Assembly: GCA_902541285.1 (NCBI GenBank)
Contig: CACBQD010000016.1
Coordinates: 1-37,037 of the forward strand
Direction: 5' to 3'
DNA length: 37,037 nt
From: an uncultured Pelagibacteraceae bacterium
Lineage (GTDB): Bacteria; Pseudomonadota; Alphaproteobacteria; Pelagibacterales; Pelagibacteraceae
Of the stretch, positions 9,089-17,483 are shown piece after piece. A model generated the notes under the pieces. It was not told the origin of the DNA, did no database searches, and saw only the letters and a list, made by a program, of their open reading frames with translations. How positions within the stretch are numbered: position 1 is the first letter of the stretch; the number at the start of each line of letters is the position of its first letter. A program made the translations under genes and the position numbers.

Positions 9089-10855
9089 ATGTCTAAAAAT
9101 TTATACATTGATGCATCGCATCCAAATGAGACCAGAGTCGTTCTTAAAAGCAATAATCACATTGAAGATTATGAGTATGAAAGCTTAAATAATACTTTAA
9201 TTAAGAACAACATATATCTTGGAAAAGTAAGTAGAATAGAGCCTTCTCTACAAGCAGCATTTGTTGACTTTGGGAGAGAAAGACATGGTTTTTTATCCTT
9301 TAACGATATTCAATCAGATTACTATCAATTGCCACTAAGTGATTTAGAAAAAATTAAAGAGGAAGAAAAAAAAGTTAGAGAAGAGCTATCTAAAGAAAGT
9401 GAAAATATTGAAGATAAAATTCTTGAGGGTAAAGAGCAAATAAAAATTGATGATCCTGTTGAAAAAAAGGATGATGATGAAAAAGAAAAATTAAGTTCCC
9501 AAAAAAAGTTTCCATCTAAAAGATATAAAATTCAAGAAGTTATAAAGCCAAATCAGGTAATTTTGGTACAAGTTTTAAAAGATGAAAGAGGGTTAAAGGG
9601 AGCTGCATTAAGTACTTTTATATCAATTGCAGGTAAATATATAGTTTTAATGCCAAACACAGCTAAAGGTGGAGGAATTTCAAGAAAAATTTTTAATCCA
9701 GGAGAAAGAAAGAAAATAAGAAATATTTTAAATGAAATAACAATTCCAAAAGAAATGGGAATTATTGTTAGAACTGCAGGATCTAATAAAACAAAAAATG
9801 AAATAGATAATGATTTAAAAAACTTAATTAAAGTTTGGAATCAAATAAAGGAGAATGCTTTAAATTCAATTGCGCCATCACTTATTCATCAAGAAAGTGA
9901 TATCATCAAAAGATGTATTAGAGATATGTATGATGATGATACACAAAATATATATGTAGAGGGTAATGAGGGATATCAGAAAACAAAAAATTACTTAAAG
10001 ATGATGATGCCAAACCAAATTAAAAAAGTAAAAAAATATAGGGATAAAGTACCATTATTTTATAAAGAAAATATCGAAAAAAAATTATTTGAAATTTTTG
10101 AGACAGAGGTAAAATTAATATCTGGAGGATATTTGGTAATTAATCCAACAGAAGCTCTGGTATCTATTGATGTTAATTCAGGGAAATCTATAAAGCAAAA
10201 AAATGTAGAAAATACAGCTTTTGACACAAATATTGAAGCAGCAGAGGAAATAGCTCGACAAATAAAAATTAGAGATCTGTCAGGTCTAATAATAATTGAT
10301 TTCATAGATATGCTGAATTTTAATAATAGAAGACAGGTAGAAAGAAGATTAAAAGAAAAATGTAGAAATGATAGGGCTAGAATTCAAATTGGAAGGATAA
10401 GTAATTTTGGGCTCCTTGAAATGTCAAGACAACGGTTGAGAGAAAGTAATGTTAAATGGCATATGAAACTAACAGATGAAACATTCGTTTTAAAAATTCT
10501 TAAATTAATAGAAATTAAATCACTAGAGCATAACGCTAAATTAGTAGAGTTAAGTGTAAACGATAAAATTGAAAGGCATATATTAGATAATTATCAAGAA
10601 GTAGTTAAATATTTTGAAAAAAAACATAAAGCAAAAATTAATCTAAATAATGATAATAATTTAAATTTAGAAGACTATATAATTGAATTCAAATCTAAGA
10701 CAAAAAAAGTTTTAGATAAGATTGAAAAAGTAGAAAATCTTGAGTTAATAAAGAAAGAAATTAAAACCGAAGATAACAATAAAAACAATAAAGACAGAAA
10801 GATATTTAAAAAAAGAAAATTCAGAAAGAAATTTTATAAAAAAAAAACTAAATAA
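9089..10855 (+). CDS. rne: ribonuclease E/G, short form without zinc-link motif
   Basis: This endoribonuclease acts in mRNA decay and rRNA/tRNA processing. The protein is 588 aa. An S1 RNA-binding domain (about residues 36-175) is interrupted by a charged Lys/Glu/Asp insert (about 84-143), as in other alphaproteobacterial RNase E proteins. The DNase I-like catalytic core carries Asp361 in [10 protein letters not shown] and Asp404 in IIIDFIDM, spaced exactly as D303/D346 of E. coli. After [11 protein letters not shown] the expected CPxCxG zinc-link is absent and the sequence goes straight to [16 protein letters not shown]. The C-terminal scaffold is only a short basic tail ([15 protein letters not shown]). 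The enzyme is therefore RNase G-like in size but E-like in its S1 insert. The 3' end overlaps convergent thiG by 8 bp. Confidence 0.92.
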   Translation: MSKNLYIDASHPNETRVVLKSNNHIEDYEYESLNNTLIKNNIYLGKVSRIEPSLQAAFVDFGRERHGFLSFNDIQSDYYQLPLSDLEKIKEEEKKVREELSKESENIEDKILEGKEQIKIDDPVEKKDDDEKEKLSSQKKFPSKRYKIQEVIKPNQVILVQVLKDERGLKGAALSTFISIAGKYIVLMPNTAKGGGISRKIFNPGERKKIRNILNEITIPKEMGIIVRTAGSNKTKNEIDNDLKNLIKVWNQIKENALNSIAPSLIHQESDIIKRCIRDMYDDDTQNIYVEGNEGYQKTKNYLKMMMPNQIKKVKKYRDKVPLFYKENIEKKLFEIFETEVKLISGGYLVINPTEALVSIDVNSGKSIKQKNVENTAFDTNIEAAEEIARQIKIRDLSGLIIIDFIDMLNFNNRRQVERRLKEKCRNDRARIQIGRISNFGLLEMSRQRLRESNVKWHMKLTDETFVLKILKLIEIKSLEHNAKLVELSVNDKIERHILDNYQEVVKYFEKKHKAKINLNNDNNLNLEDYIIEFKSKTKKVLDKIEKVENLELIKKEIKTEDNNKNNKDRKIFKKRKFRKKFYKKKTK

Positions 10856-11621
10856 TACCTTTGTTGGTTGTTGATGCTGATCCAAATAAATTTGGACTAA
10901 TTCTTCCAGATAAAAAAGATTTTCTACCAGAGATAACTGCTAATTTCATTGCTTCAGCCATTTGAATGGGGTTTTTTGCTTTTGCAATTGCAGTATTTAT
11001 TAATACTCCATCACATCCTAATTCCATTGCAATACTGGCATCTGAAGCTTGTCCTAAACCTGCATCAATTATTAGGGGTAATTTAGTTTGTTTTCTTATA
11101 ATTTTAATATTTACTTTATTTTGTATTCCTAAGCCTGAGCCAATCGGAGCAGCAAGTGGCATAATAGCAACCGCTCCAGCACTTTCTAATCTCTTGGCCA
11201 TTAAAGGATCATCATTACAATAAACCATCACTTGAAACCCCTCTTTTGTTAACAATTCGGTTGATCTCAATGTTTCAATCATTTCAGGAAAAAGATTTCT
11301 TTTATCTCCTAGCACTTCTAATTTCACTAGTTTCCAACCACCTATTTCTCTTGCTAATCTTAAAGTTCTAATTGCATCTTCTGCCGTAAAGCATCCAGCA
11401 GTATTTGGTAAATATGTTATTTTTTTTGGATCAATATAATCCATTAATCTCGCTTTATTTTTATTTGAAATATTAACTCTTCTTACTGCTACTGTTACTA
11501 TTTCTGCGCCTGAACTTTTTATTGCTCTTGCACACTCATTAAAACTTTTATATTTTCCAGTCCCTACAATTAAGCGAGATTTAAATTTTTTATTTGCTAT
11601 CTTTAATTTTTTATCAATCAT
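10848..11621 (-). CDS. thiG: thiazole synthase
   Basis: ThiG builds the thiazole phosphate of thiamine from 1-deoxyxylulose 5-phosphate, dehydroglycine and sulfur delivered on ThiS-thiocarboxylate. The protein is 257 aa with the TIM-barrel signatures [10 protein letters not shown] at the N-terminus, [12 protein letters not shown] carrying the Schiff-base lysine, [13 protein letters not shown], and [20 protein letters not shown], which forms the phosphate-binding end. The start codon overlaps the thiS stop as TAATG, so sulfur carrier and synthase are translationally coupled. No other thiamine gene is in the window. Pelagibacter is known to lack thiC and to use an external pyrimidine precursor, which fits a retained thiazole branch if the taxonomic call is right. 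Confidence 0.95.
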   Translation of the reverse strand: MIDKKLKIANKKFKSRLIVGTGKYKSFNECARAIKSSGAEIVTVAVRRVNISNKNKARLMDYIDPKKITYLPNTAGCFTAEDAIRTLRLAREIGGWKLVKLEVLGDKRNLFPEMIETLRSTELLTKEGFQVMVYCNDDPLMAKRLESAGAVAIMPLAAPIGSGLGIQNKVNIKIIRKQTKLPLIIDAGLGQASDASIAMELGCDGVLINTAIAKAKNPIQMAEAMKLAVISGRKSFLSGRISPNLFGSASTTNKGII

Positions 11622-11839
11622 TATCCCCCACCAATAAAATGAACTATTTCTATTTTATCTCCTCTTTTTAATTGAATCTTAGAAATTTTTTTTTTATCTA
11701 TTATTTTTTTGTTTAATTCTATAGCAATTTTGTTTAGCGGTATTTTTAATTTTGCAATTAAATTCTTTAATGAAAATTTAGGAATAACCTGCATTTGTTT
11801 ACCATTTACGGTTATTTTTATTTTATTTTTAATATTCAT
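11621..11839 (-). CDS. thiS: thiamine biosynthesis sulfur carrier protein
   Basis: This small ubiquitin-fold sulfur carrier is 72 aa. It has the expected beta-grasp opening [10 protein letters not shown] and ends in HFIGGG, whose terminal Gly-Gly is adenylated and then thiocarboxylated to feed ThiG. The ATG at 11839 is the only start that keeps the first strand. This leaves just 16 bp to the divergent aroQ start codon, so the promoters of the two genes must reach into each other's coding sequence. It is coupled to thiG by a TAATG overlap. Confidence 0.92.
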   Translation of the reverse strand: MNIKNKIKITVNGKQMQVIPKFSLKNLIAKLKIPLNKIAIELNKKIIDKKKISKIQLKRGDKIEIVHFIGGG

Positions 11840-11855
11840 ATATTATAAAGAATTT

Positions 11856-12299
11856 GTGAGTAAAATATTAATCATTAATGGTCCCAATCTTAATCTAATA
11901 GGTGAAAGAGAACAATCACAATATGGTAGCAAAGATTATAAATTCCTAAAAGATATTTGTGAAAAAAAATCTAAAGAATTAAATTTAACTCTTGAAATGA
12001 AACAGTCAAATGTTGAAGGAGAAATTGTAGATATTATTCAAAGTGCCAGAAACGAATTCGATGGAATTATAATTAATGCAGGTGGATATAGCCACACATC
12101 AGTTGCAATTAGAGATGCACTAGATATATTTAAAGGCAAGATAATTGAACTTCATATATCAAATATATATAAAAGAGAGGAATTTCGTCATAAATCTATA
12201 ATAAGTGGTGTTGTTACAGGAATAATTTGTGGATTAGGAATAAATGGATATATTTTAGCCATAAATTCTATGCATGAGATGTTAAATGAAAATAAATAA
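11856..12299 (+). CDS. aroQ: 3-dehydroquinate dehydratase, type II
   Basis: AroQ dehydrates 3-dehydroquinate to 3-dehydroshikimate in aromatic amino acid synthesis. I start it at GTG 11856, giving 147 aa, the normal family length. The frame extends upstream to an ATG at 11709, but that 49-residue extension lies antisense to thiS and has no family resemblance. From the GTG the protein reads MSKILIINGPNLNLIGERE, the exact family N-terminus. Arg18 and Tyr23 (ERE..QYG) are the flexible-loop catalytic residues. NAGGYSHTSVAIRDAL and ELHISNIYKREEFRHKS hold the remaining active-site Asn, His and Arg. A weak ribosome site AAAG sits 5 bases before the GTG. The 3' end overlaps accB by 14 bp, forming an aroQ-accB-accC operon. 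Confidence 0.92.
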   Translation: MSKILIINGPNLNLIGEREQSQYGSKDYKFLKDICEKKSKELNLTLEMKQSNVEGEIVDIIQSARNEFDGIIINAGGYSHTSVAIRDALDIFKGKIIELHISNIYKREEFRHKSIISGVVTGIICGLGINGYILAINSMHEMLNENK

Positions 12300-12708
12300 A
12301 AATATAATCAAGGAGCTTACGGAATATTTAAATGAATTTAATCTCACAGAGATAGAATACACTGAAAAAGATATAAAAGTTAAAGTATCAAAATCTTCTG
12401 GATCAAATTTAGCATCAATTAAAGAAATAAAATCAGAAATAAAAACAGAAAATATTAAAATAGATAATGTTAGTGGGACTGAAGTTCCATCGCCTATTAT
12501 AGGAACAGCTTATTTAGCACCAGAGCCAGGTGGAAAAAAATTTGTAGAAGTCGGTAAAAAAATTAACAAAGGTGATACAATAATGATTGTTGAAGCTATG
12601 AAAACAATGAATCACGTACCATCTCCAATAGCAGGTACTGTAAAAAAAATTTGCGTCGAAGATGGTCAACCTGTTGAATATGGACATACGATCGCGATAA
12701 TTGAGTAA
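12286..12708 (+). CDS. accB: acetyl-CoA carboxylase biotin carboxyl carrier protein
   Basis: BCCP carries biotin between the carboxylase and transferase sites of acetyl-CoA carboxylase, the first step of fatty acid synthesis. The protein is 140 aa. The N-terminal helix MKINKNIIKELTEYLNEF, a short variable linker, and the biotinyl domain from PSPIIGTAYLAPEPG to the end are all recognisable. The biotinylated lysine is in VEAMKTMN. The Thr in place of the E. coli Met after the lysine is common in alphaproteobacteria. It overlaps the end of aroQ by 14 bp and is 2 bp before accC, so the three genes are almost certainly co-expressed. Confidence 0.95.
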   Translation: MKINKNIIKELTEYLNEFNLTEIEYTEKDIKVKVSKSSGSNLASIKEIKSEIKTENIKIDNVSGTEVPSPIIGTAYLAPEPGGKKFVEVGKKINKGDTIMIVEAMKTMNHVPSPIAGTVKKICVEDGQPVEYGHTIAIIE

Positions 12709-12710
12709 TA

Positions 12711-14048
12711 ATGTTCAAAAAAATTCTTGTTGCAAATAGAGGTGAGATAGCTGTTAGAGTTATAAGAGCCTGTAAAGAATGGGGTATACAAACAGTCGCC
12801 ATTCATTCTGATGTTGATAGAAATAGTATGCACGTTAGATTAGCTGACGAAAGTATATGTGTAGGTCCACACCAAGCAGCAAATAGTTATTTAAACATTC
12901 CTGCCATAATGTCAGCTATTGAATTGACAAATTCTGAAGCTGTTCATCCGGGATATGGTTTTTTATCTGAAAATTATGAATTTGCAAAAATTCTTGAACA
13001 AAACAAAATTAAATTTATTGGTCCATCGTCTTCATTAATTAAAATGATGGGTGATAAAATTGAAGCAAAAAAAATTGCAAAGAAATATGGTCTTCCAGTG
13101 ATTGAAGGATCTGATGGGGGTGTATCTGATTTTGATGAAGCAAAAAAAATATGTAAAGAAATTGGGTATCCAGTACTGATAAAAGCAGCTGGTGGTGGTG
13201 GTGGAAAAGGTATGAAAGTTGTTACAAAAGAAGATGAGTTTGAAAACTTATTTTTGACTGCAAAAACTGAGGCAAAAAAATTTTTTGGTAATGATGAGGT
13301 ATATATTGAAAAATTTTTTCAAAATCCAAGACATATCGAAGTTCAAGTATTATCTGGTAAAAATAGAACTGTACATCTTCATGAAAGAGATTGTTCTATA
13401 CAAAGAAGACATCAAAAACTAATTGAGGAAACTCCCAGTCCTTTACTAAATGATCAGATAAGAAAAGATCTTTTTGAAAAAACTGTCAAGATGGTAAGTC
13501 AAATTGGATATGAAGGGGCCGGTACAGTAGAATTTATTTTTGAAGATGGAAAATTTTATTTTTTAGAAATGAATACAAGAATACAGGTTGAACATCCAGT
13601 AACAGAAGTAGTAACAGGAATTGATTTAATAAAAGAACAGATATGGATTGCGTATGATGGCAATACTGCATTAAAACAGGAAGATATTAAGCCAAGAGGT
13701 CATGCAATTGAATGCAGAATAAATGCTGAAGACGTGTCAAAAAATTTTCAACCTTCGCCAGGAGAAATTACCATGTGTCATCAACCATCAGGTTTTAGAA
13801 CAAGGGTGGATGGAGCTATATTTCAAGGCTACAGAGTAACTCCATATTATGACAGCATGATTTGCAAAGTAATATGTCATGGAAGGAACAGAACTGAAGC
13901 AATTCAAAGAATGCGAAGATCCCTTGATGAATTTGTTATAGAGGGTATTAAAACAACAATAGACTTACATAAAATACTTTTAAATCACAAAAAATTTTTA
14001 GATTCAGATTTTAATGTGAGTTGGCTTGATAAAGAGAAACTACTCTAA
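12711..14048 (+). CDS. accC: acetyl-CoA carboxylase biotin carboxylase subunit
   Basis: AccC carboxylates the biotin on BCCP using ATP and bicarbonate. The protein is 445 aa, normal for the family. The N-terminal domain begins FKKILVANRGEIAVRVIRAC. The ATP-grasp domain shows KAAGGGGGKGM, the HLHERDCSIQRRHQK segment and EMNTRIQVEHPVTE, which contains the catalytic Arg and metal-binding Glu/Asn. The C-terminal domain includes GHAIECRINAEDV. It is the last gene of the aroQ-accB-accC run. Its stop overlaps the stop of the convergent DUF2155 gene within CTAA. In many alphaproteobacteria aat follows accC, but it is not present here. Confidence 0.97.
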   Translation: MFKKILVANRGEIAVRVIRACKEWGIQTVAIHSDVDRNSMHVRLADESICVGPHQAANSYLNIPAIMSAIELTNSEAVHPGYGFLSENYEFAKILEQNKIKFIGPSSSLIKMMGDKIEAKKIAKKYGLPVIEGSDGGVSDFDEAKKICKEIGYPVLIKAAGGGGGKGMKVVTKEDEFENLFLTAKTEAKKFFGNDEVYIEKFFQNPRHIEVQVLSGKNRTVHLHERDCSIQRRHQKLIEETPSPLLNDQIRKDLFEKTVKMVSQIGYEGAGTVEFIFEDGKFYFLEMNTRIQVEHPVTEVVTGIDLIKEQIWIAYDGNTALKQEDIKPRGHAIECRINAEDVSKNFQPSPGEITMCHQPSGFRTRVDGAIFQGYRVTPYYDSMICKVICHGRNRTEAIQRMRRSLDEFVIEGIKTTIDLHKILLNHKKFLDSDFNVSWLDKEKLL

Positions 14049-14452
14049 GAATAACATTTTTTTAACCAAATATCATACACAGGATGATCAAAAGGTCTAA
14101 TTGATGGAGACGAGGCAAATGTCCAATCATTAAAAATGAACACCTTGTTCTCATCTTTGTTTACTGTATCTCTTACTTGCATGTATGCTGTGACTTCTGG
14201 ATCATCATCAAATTTTGAATTATTACATTTAAGAATATTTATAGAAAGATTTTTAAATTTATATTCCTTCCCAACCTCAATCTCTATAACGTCACTCTGA
14301 GAGTTTACTTTGTCTAATATAATTAAAACAGCGTAAATTTCTGTTCGTGAATTATTTTCACTTAAAGAATTAATCGTAAATAAATAATAAGAAAAAAAAA
14401 CAAGTATATAAACTTTAGCTTTTCCAAGAAGTATATTTTTTGTTTGAAGCAT
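14045..14452 (-). CDS. DUF2155 domain protein, exported
   Basis: This 135-aa protein has a hydrophobic N-terminal segment (about residues 13-31) that looks like a signal peptide or anchor, so it is probably periplasmic. The DUF2155 signature is in the C-terminal half: ITILKC-like NILKCNNSKF, then AYMQVRD, and WTFASSPSIRP followed by HPVYDIWLKKC. Function is unknown. The family is alphaproteobacterial and usually sits beside the NDUFA12 gene, as here. The start codon lies 38 bp inside the end of the NDUFA12-like gene, an unusually long overlap; no better downstream start preserves the signal segment. Confidence 0.8.
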   Translation of the reverse strand: MLQTKNILLGKAKVYILVFFSYYLFTINSLSENNSRTEIYAVLIILDKVNSQSDVIEIEVGKEYKFKNLSINILKCNNSKFDDDPEVTAYMQVRDTVNKDENKVFIFNDWTFASSPSIRPFDHPVYDIWLKKCYS

Positions 14453-14780
14453 TTTTACTTTTGTTTTTATTTGGATGATAGGAATTTTCTGTTCCTGTTT
14501 GATTTGACATATGCTCTTTTTGCCAACTATATTTGTCTAATTCGTGACTATTTTCAATTTTATTTGCTGTATGGTGCATCCAAGAATACCATTCGCTTGG
14601 TATTTTTGATGCTTCAACTTCCCCGTTGTAAATAACCCATCTTTTTCCTGACTTGCTCTCATAATATTTGTTACCTGAATTATCTTCGCCGACTAATTTT
14701 CCAAATAAAATAGTATTTAGTCTTGTGCCAAATGTTTGTTTGTTCCACCAAGTAAAAATTTCTTTAATCATTTTATTCAA
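14415..14780 (-). CDS. NADH:ubiquinone oxidoreductase accessory subunit, NDUFA12 family
   Basis: This is the alphaproteobacterial relative of the mitochondrial 17.2-kDa (B17.2) complex I accessory subunit. It sits on the matrix or cytoplasmic arm and supports complex I assembly and stability. The 121-aa protein has the family features: FTWWNKQTFGTRLNT, the LVGEDNSGNKYYE strand pair, the RRWV-type KRWVIYNGEVEASKIPSEW, and WMHHTAN. The C-terminus is Lys/Asn/Ser-rich low complexity. Its presence implies a proton-pumping complex I elsewhere in the genome. It is divergent from the RNR-like gene, with a shared 99-bp promoter region. Confidence 0.88.
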   Translation of the reverse strand: MNKMIKEIFTWWNKQTFGTRLNTILFGKLVGEDNSGNKYYESKSGKRWVIYNGEVEASKIPSEWYSWMHHTANKIENSHELDKYSWQKEHMSNQTGTENSYHPNKNKSKNASNKKYTSWKS

Positions 14781-14796
14781 ATTATTTTCAATTTAA

Positions 14797-14824
14797 AATT
14801 GTAAATTTACAATTAGACTATAAT
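14797..14824 (+). promoter_or_regulatory. perfect 18-bp palindrome beside a -10 box (possible operator)
   Basis: The spacer between the divergent NDUFA12-like and RNR-like genes holds AATTGTAAATTTACAATT at 14797-14814, a perfect 18-bp inverted repeat with no loop. It is followed at 14819-14824 by TATAAT, a perfect -10 box facing the RNR-like gene. The palindrome covers the expected -35 and spacer area, where a repressor could act. No good -35 is seen at 17 bp spacing. It does not resemble the NrdR box. By base composition, roughly one such palindrome could occur by chance in a window this size, so the position rather than the symmetry is the argument. Confidence 0.4.
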
Positions 14825-14879
14825 CGAAAAATGTATATACATAAATCTTACCAAGATTCAATTTACAAATAGGATTACA

Positions 14880-15701
14880 ATGGCAAAATATTTAGTTGAA
14901 ACATATTATACATGTAGCTTTAAAGTGTCTCATTATTTAGATGATATAAATGAGGAAAATCTTAACAATTTAGAGAAAAATGACGATGGAAAATTTGAAA
15001 TTATCGATATCAAATTAGATAATAGAAAAACAAAAAACCTTCAAGATACCAAAAGTAGTAAAGTAGAAATTGTTTCACAACCAATTAGTAACCAAGATAT
15101 AAAAAATAGTAATAAAACCAAACCAATCGATGAGAATTTTAAAAAAAACATAACTGATAATATAGGTAAAAGATTTAGTATGCCTGATAGAAGAAAAGGT
15201 TATATCCAAAAAGCCTCAATAGGTGATCATAAAGTATATTTGCATACAGGTGAATATGAAGATGGTAAAATAGGAGAAATTTTTATCGATACCAGTAAAG
15301 AAGGTGAGTTAGTAAAGGCACTTATGAATAATTTTGCAATAGCAATATCATTAGGTCTTCAATATGGAGTTCCACTAGATGAATTTGTAAATGCATATTT
15401 AGATACAAAATTTGAACCTTCTGGAAAAGTTTACGGAAATGATAGAATAATGAGCGCAAGTTCAATTTTAGATTATATTTTTAGAGAGCTAGCAATTTCT
15501 TACTTAAATAGAGAGGATTTGGCTCACACCCCGTCTATAACAGGTAATTCTGACACAAGTGACAGTCAAGAAAGTGAAGATCAGAATCAACTAATCAAAC
15601 TTGTAAAAGATATTACAAGCAAAGGATTTGTTAGAAACGATTATAAAAAGAAACTTGTGGATTTATCAGATATAAGAATAAATCTTAAAGGAAAAAAATA
15701 G
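14880..15701 (+). CDS. stand-alone protein resembling the C-terminal region of B12-dependent ribonucleotide reductase (TSCPD-type)
   Basis: This is a 273-aa protein. Residues about 97-216 are very close to the C-terminal part of alphaproteobacterial class II RNR (NrdJ): [57 protein letters not shown], and [20 protein letters not shown]. The whole catalytic barrel and the redox cysteine tail of NrdJ are missing; the only cysteine visible is Cys12. The N-terminal 50 residues ([20 protein letters not shown] and onward) are conserved-looking. Residues 55-95 and 217-235 are low-complexity linkers. The role is unknown. It could be a regulatory or assembly partner of an RNR, or a repurposed domain. 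AGGA lies 5 bases before the ATG. It directly abuts convergent aspS with no spacer. Confidence 0.72.
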   Translation: MAKYLVETYYTCSFKVSHYLDDINEENLNNLEKNDDGKFEIIDIKLDNRKTKNLQDTKSSKVEIVSQPISNQDIKNSNKTKPIDENFKKNITDNIGKRFSMPDRRKGYIQKASIGDHKVYLHTGEYEDGKIGEIFIDTSKEGELVKALMNNFAIAISLGLQYGVPLDEFVNAYLDTKFEPSGKVYGNDRIMSASSILDYIFRELAISYLNREDLAHTPSITGNSDTSDSQESEDQNQLIKLVKDITSKGFVRNDYKKKLVDLSDIRINLKGKK

Positions 15702-17483
15702 TTATTTTTTTCTTTTTGAAATATTAAGTTCTTTTAATTGATTTTCGTCTACTTCAGACGGTGCATTCATCATTAAATCTTGAGCATTTTGATTCATTGG
15801 AAACATCGTTACCTCTCTAATATTTTTTTCTTCTGCTAATAACATTACAATCCTATCTATACCAGGAGCAATACCCCCATGGGGAGGTGCCCCATAGCTT
15901 AAAGCATTAATCATGCCACTAAATTTTTCATTCACTACTTCCTTAGAGTAGCCAGCGATTTCAAATAGTTTATACATTAAATCAGGTTTATGGTTCCTTA
16001 TCGCTCCTGAAGATAATTCTATACCATTACACACAATATCGTATTGAAAAGCTTTTAGTTTCAGGGGTTCTGAAAGATCTAAATTATCAATATCACCTTG
16101 GGGCATTGAAAAAGGGTTGTGGCTAAATTCGATTTTTTTGGTATTTTCATCTATTTCAAACATTGGATAGTCCACTACCCAACAAAATGAAAAAACATTT
16201 TCATCAATTAAATTCAACTCATTTGCTATTTTATTTCTCGCATTACTTAATAATTTCTCAACTTCAGATTTATTTCCGCAAGACATAAATATTGTATCAC
16301 CTACTTCAGCATTCATTTTTGTCATTATCTCTTTCAGGGATTTGTCAGAAAAAAATTTTCCCACAGGTCCTTTAGCGCTCAATTTGTCAGAATTTTCTAT
16401 CGAAAAATATGCAAGACCCGACGATCCTTCATCTTTTGCCCATTTATCAATTCCGTCAAAAAAACTTCTTGGTTTTTGAGATGTATTTTTTGTAACTATT
16501 CCTCTAACTATCGATCCTTTACTAACTAATTTTTTAAATATTTCAAAGTTAACATCGTCTTTTTTAAAAATTTCAGTAATATCAGCTATTTCCAAAGGAT
16601 TTCTTAAATCTGGTTTGTCAGAACCGTATTTAAGCATAGCCGTATCAAAAGGAATTCTGGGAAACTTTTCATGGAGTAACTTTTTAGAGGAAAATTTTTT
16701 GAATAGATTTACAAATAACTCCTCAACTATTTTGAATACATCCTCTTGTTCTACAAAAGACATTTCCAAGTCAAGTTGATAAAACTCACCTGGACTCCTG
16801 TCAGCTCTTGCGTCCTCATCTCTAAAACACGGTGCAATTTGAAAATATTTATCAAAACCAGATACCATGATTAATTGTTTAAATTGTTGTGGCGCTTGAG
16901 GTAATGCGTAAAATTTACCAGGATTTAGTCTGCTTGGTACTAAAAAGTCTCTAGCACCCTCTGGGCTAGATGAAGTTAATATAGGTGTTTGATATTCTAG
17001 AAAACCATATTTTTGCATTTCAGTTCTAATAAATGAAATAATTTTGGATCTTAAAATAATATTATTATGAATCTTATTTCTCCTTAAATCTAAGAATCTG
17101 TACTTTAATCTAATTTCTTCAGAATATTCTTGATCTGAAAAAACAGGTAGTGGTAATTCCTTAGTTCTTGCAAGTATTTTAAATTTTTCAATTCCTACCT
17201 CAATTTCTCCAGTATTTAAATTTTTGTTAATTGTATCTTTTTCTCTAGCTAAAACTCTACCTTCAACTTGTAGTACAGTTTCTAATGGAAGTTTTTCTAT
17301 TTCTTTAAATATTTTTTTACCCTCATCAATTACACATTGAGTTAGTCCATAGTGATCTCTTAAATCTAAAAATAATAGATTTCCATGATCTCTTTTTTTA
17401 TTTATCCAGCCTGATAACTTTATTGTTTGATCTTTGTTATTTAAAGTTAGTTCTCCGCAAGTGTGTGTCCTATATTTACTCAA
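15702..17483 (-). CDS. aspS: aspartyl-tRNA synthetase
   Basis: This class II synthetase charges tRNA-Asp, and in bacteria without asparaginyl-tRNA synthetase also tRNA-Asn. The protein is 593 aa, the bacterial-type length. The N-terminal OB-fold anticodon domain (LSGWINKKRDHGNLLFLDLR) is followed by class II motif 2 in the FRDEDARADRSPGEFYQLD region and motif 3 in GIAPGIDRIVMLL near the C-terminus. The GAD insertion lies between them (about residues 280-420). It ends with Lys/Arg-rich SKRKK. The start overlaps the hda stop by 4 bp (ATGA) and the 3' end abuts the RNR-like gene. Confidence 0.97.
   Translation of the reverse strand: MSKYRTHTCGELTLNNKDQTIKLSGWINKKRDHGNLLFLDLRDHYGLTQCVIDEGKKIFKEIEKLPLETVLQVEGRVLAREKDTINKNLNTGEIEVGIEKFKILARTKELPLPVFSDQEYSEEIRLKYRFLDLRRNKIHNNIILRSKIISFIRTEMQKYGFLEYQTPILTSSSPEGARDFLVPSRLNPGKFYALPQAPQQFKQLIMVSGFDKYFQIAPCFRDEDARADRSPGEFYQLDLEMSFVEQEDVFKIVEELFVNLFKKFSSKKLLHEKFPRIPFDTAMLKYGSDKPDLRNPLEIADITEIFKKDDVNFEIFKKLVSKGSIVRGIVTKNTSQKPRSFFDGIDKWAKDEGSSGLAYFSIENSDKLSAKGPVGKFFSDKSLKEIMTKMNAEVGDTIFMSCGNKSEVEKLLSNARNKIANELNLIDENVFSFCWVVDYPMFEIDENTKKIEFSHNPFSMPQGDIDNLDLSEPLKLKAFQYDIVCNGIELSSGAIRNHKPDLMYKLFEIAGYSKEVVNEKFSGMINALSYGAPPHGGIAPGIDRIVMLLAEEKNIREVTMFPMNQNAQDLMMNAPSEVDENQLKELNISKRKK

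Noticed and set aside
11842..11847. TATAAT on the minus strand just before thiS
   Set aside because: It ends only two bases before the thiS ATG, so transcription would begin inside the coding region. It is more likely AT-rich background than the thiS promoter.
11709..11855. Upstream extension of aroQ from an ATG at 11709
   Set aside because: The 49 residues are antisense to thiS, have no family resemblance, and would exceed the normal AroQ length. GTG 11856 gives the exact family N-terminus.
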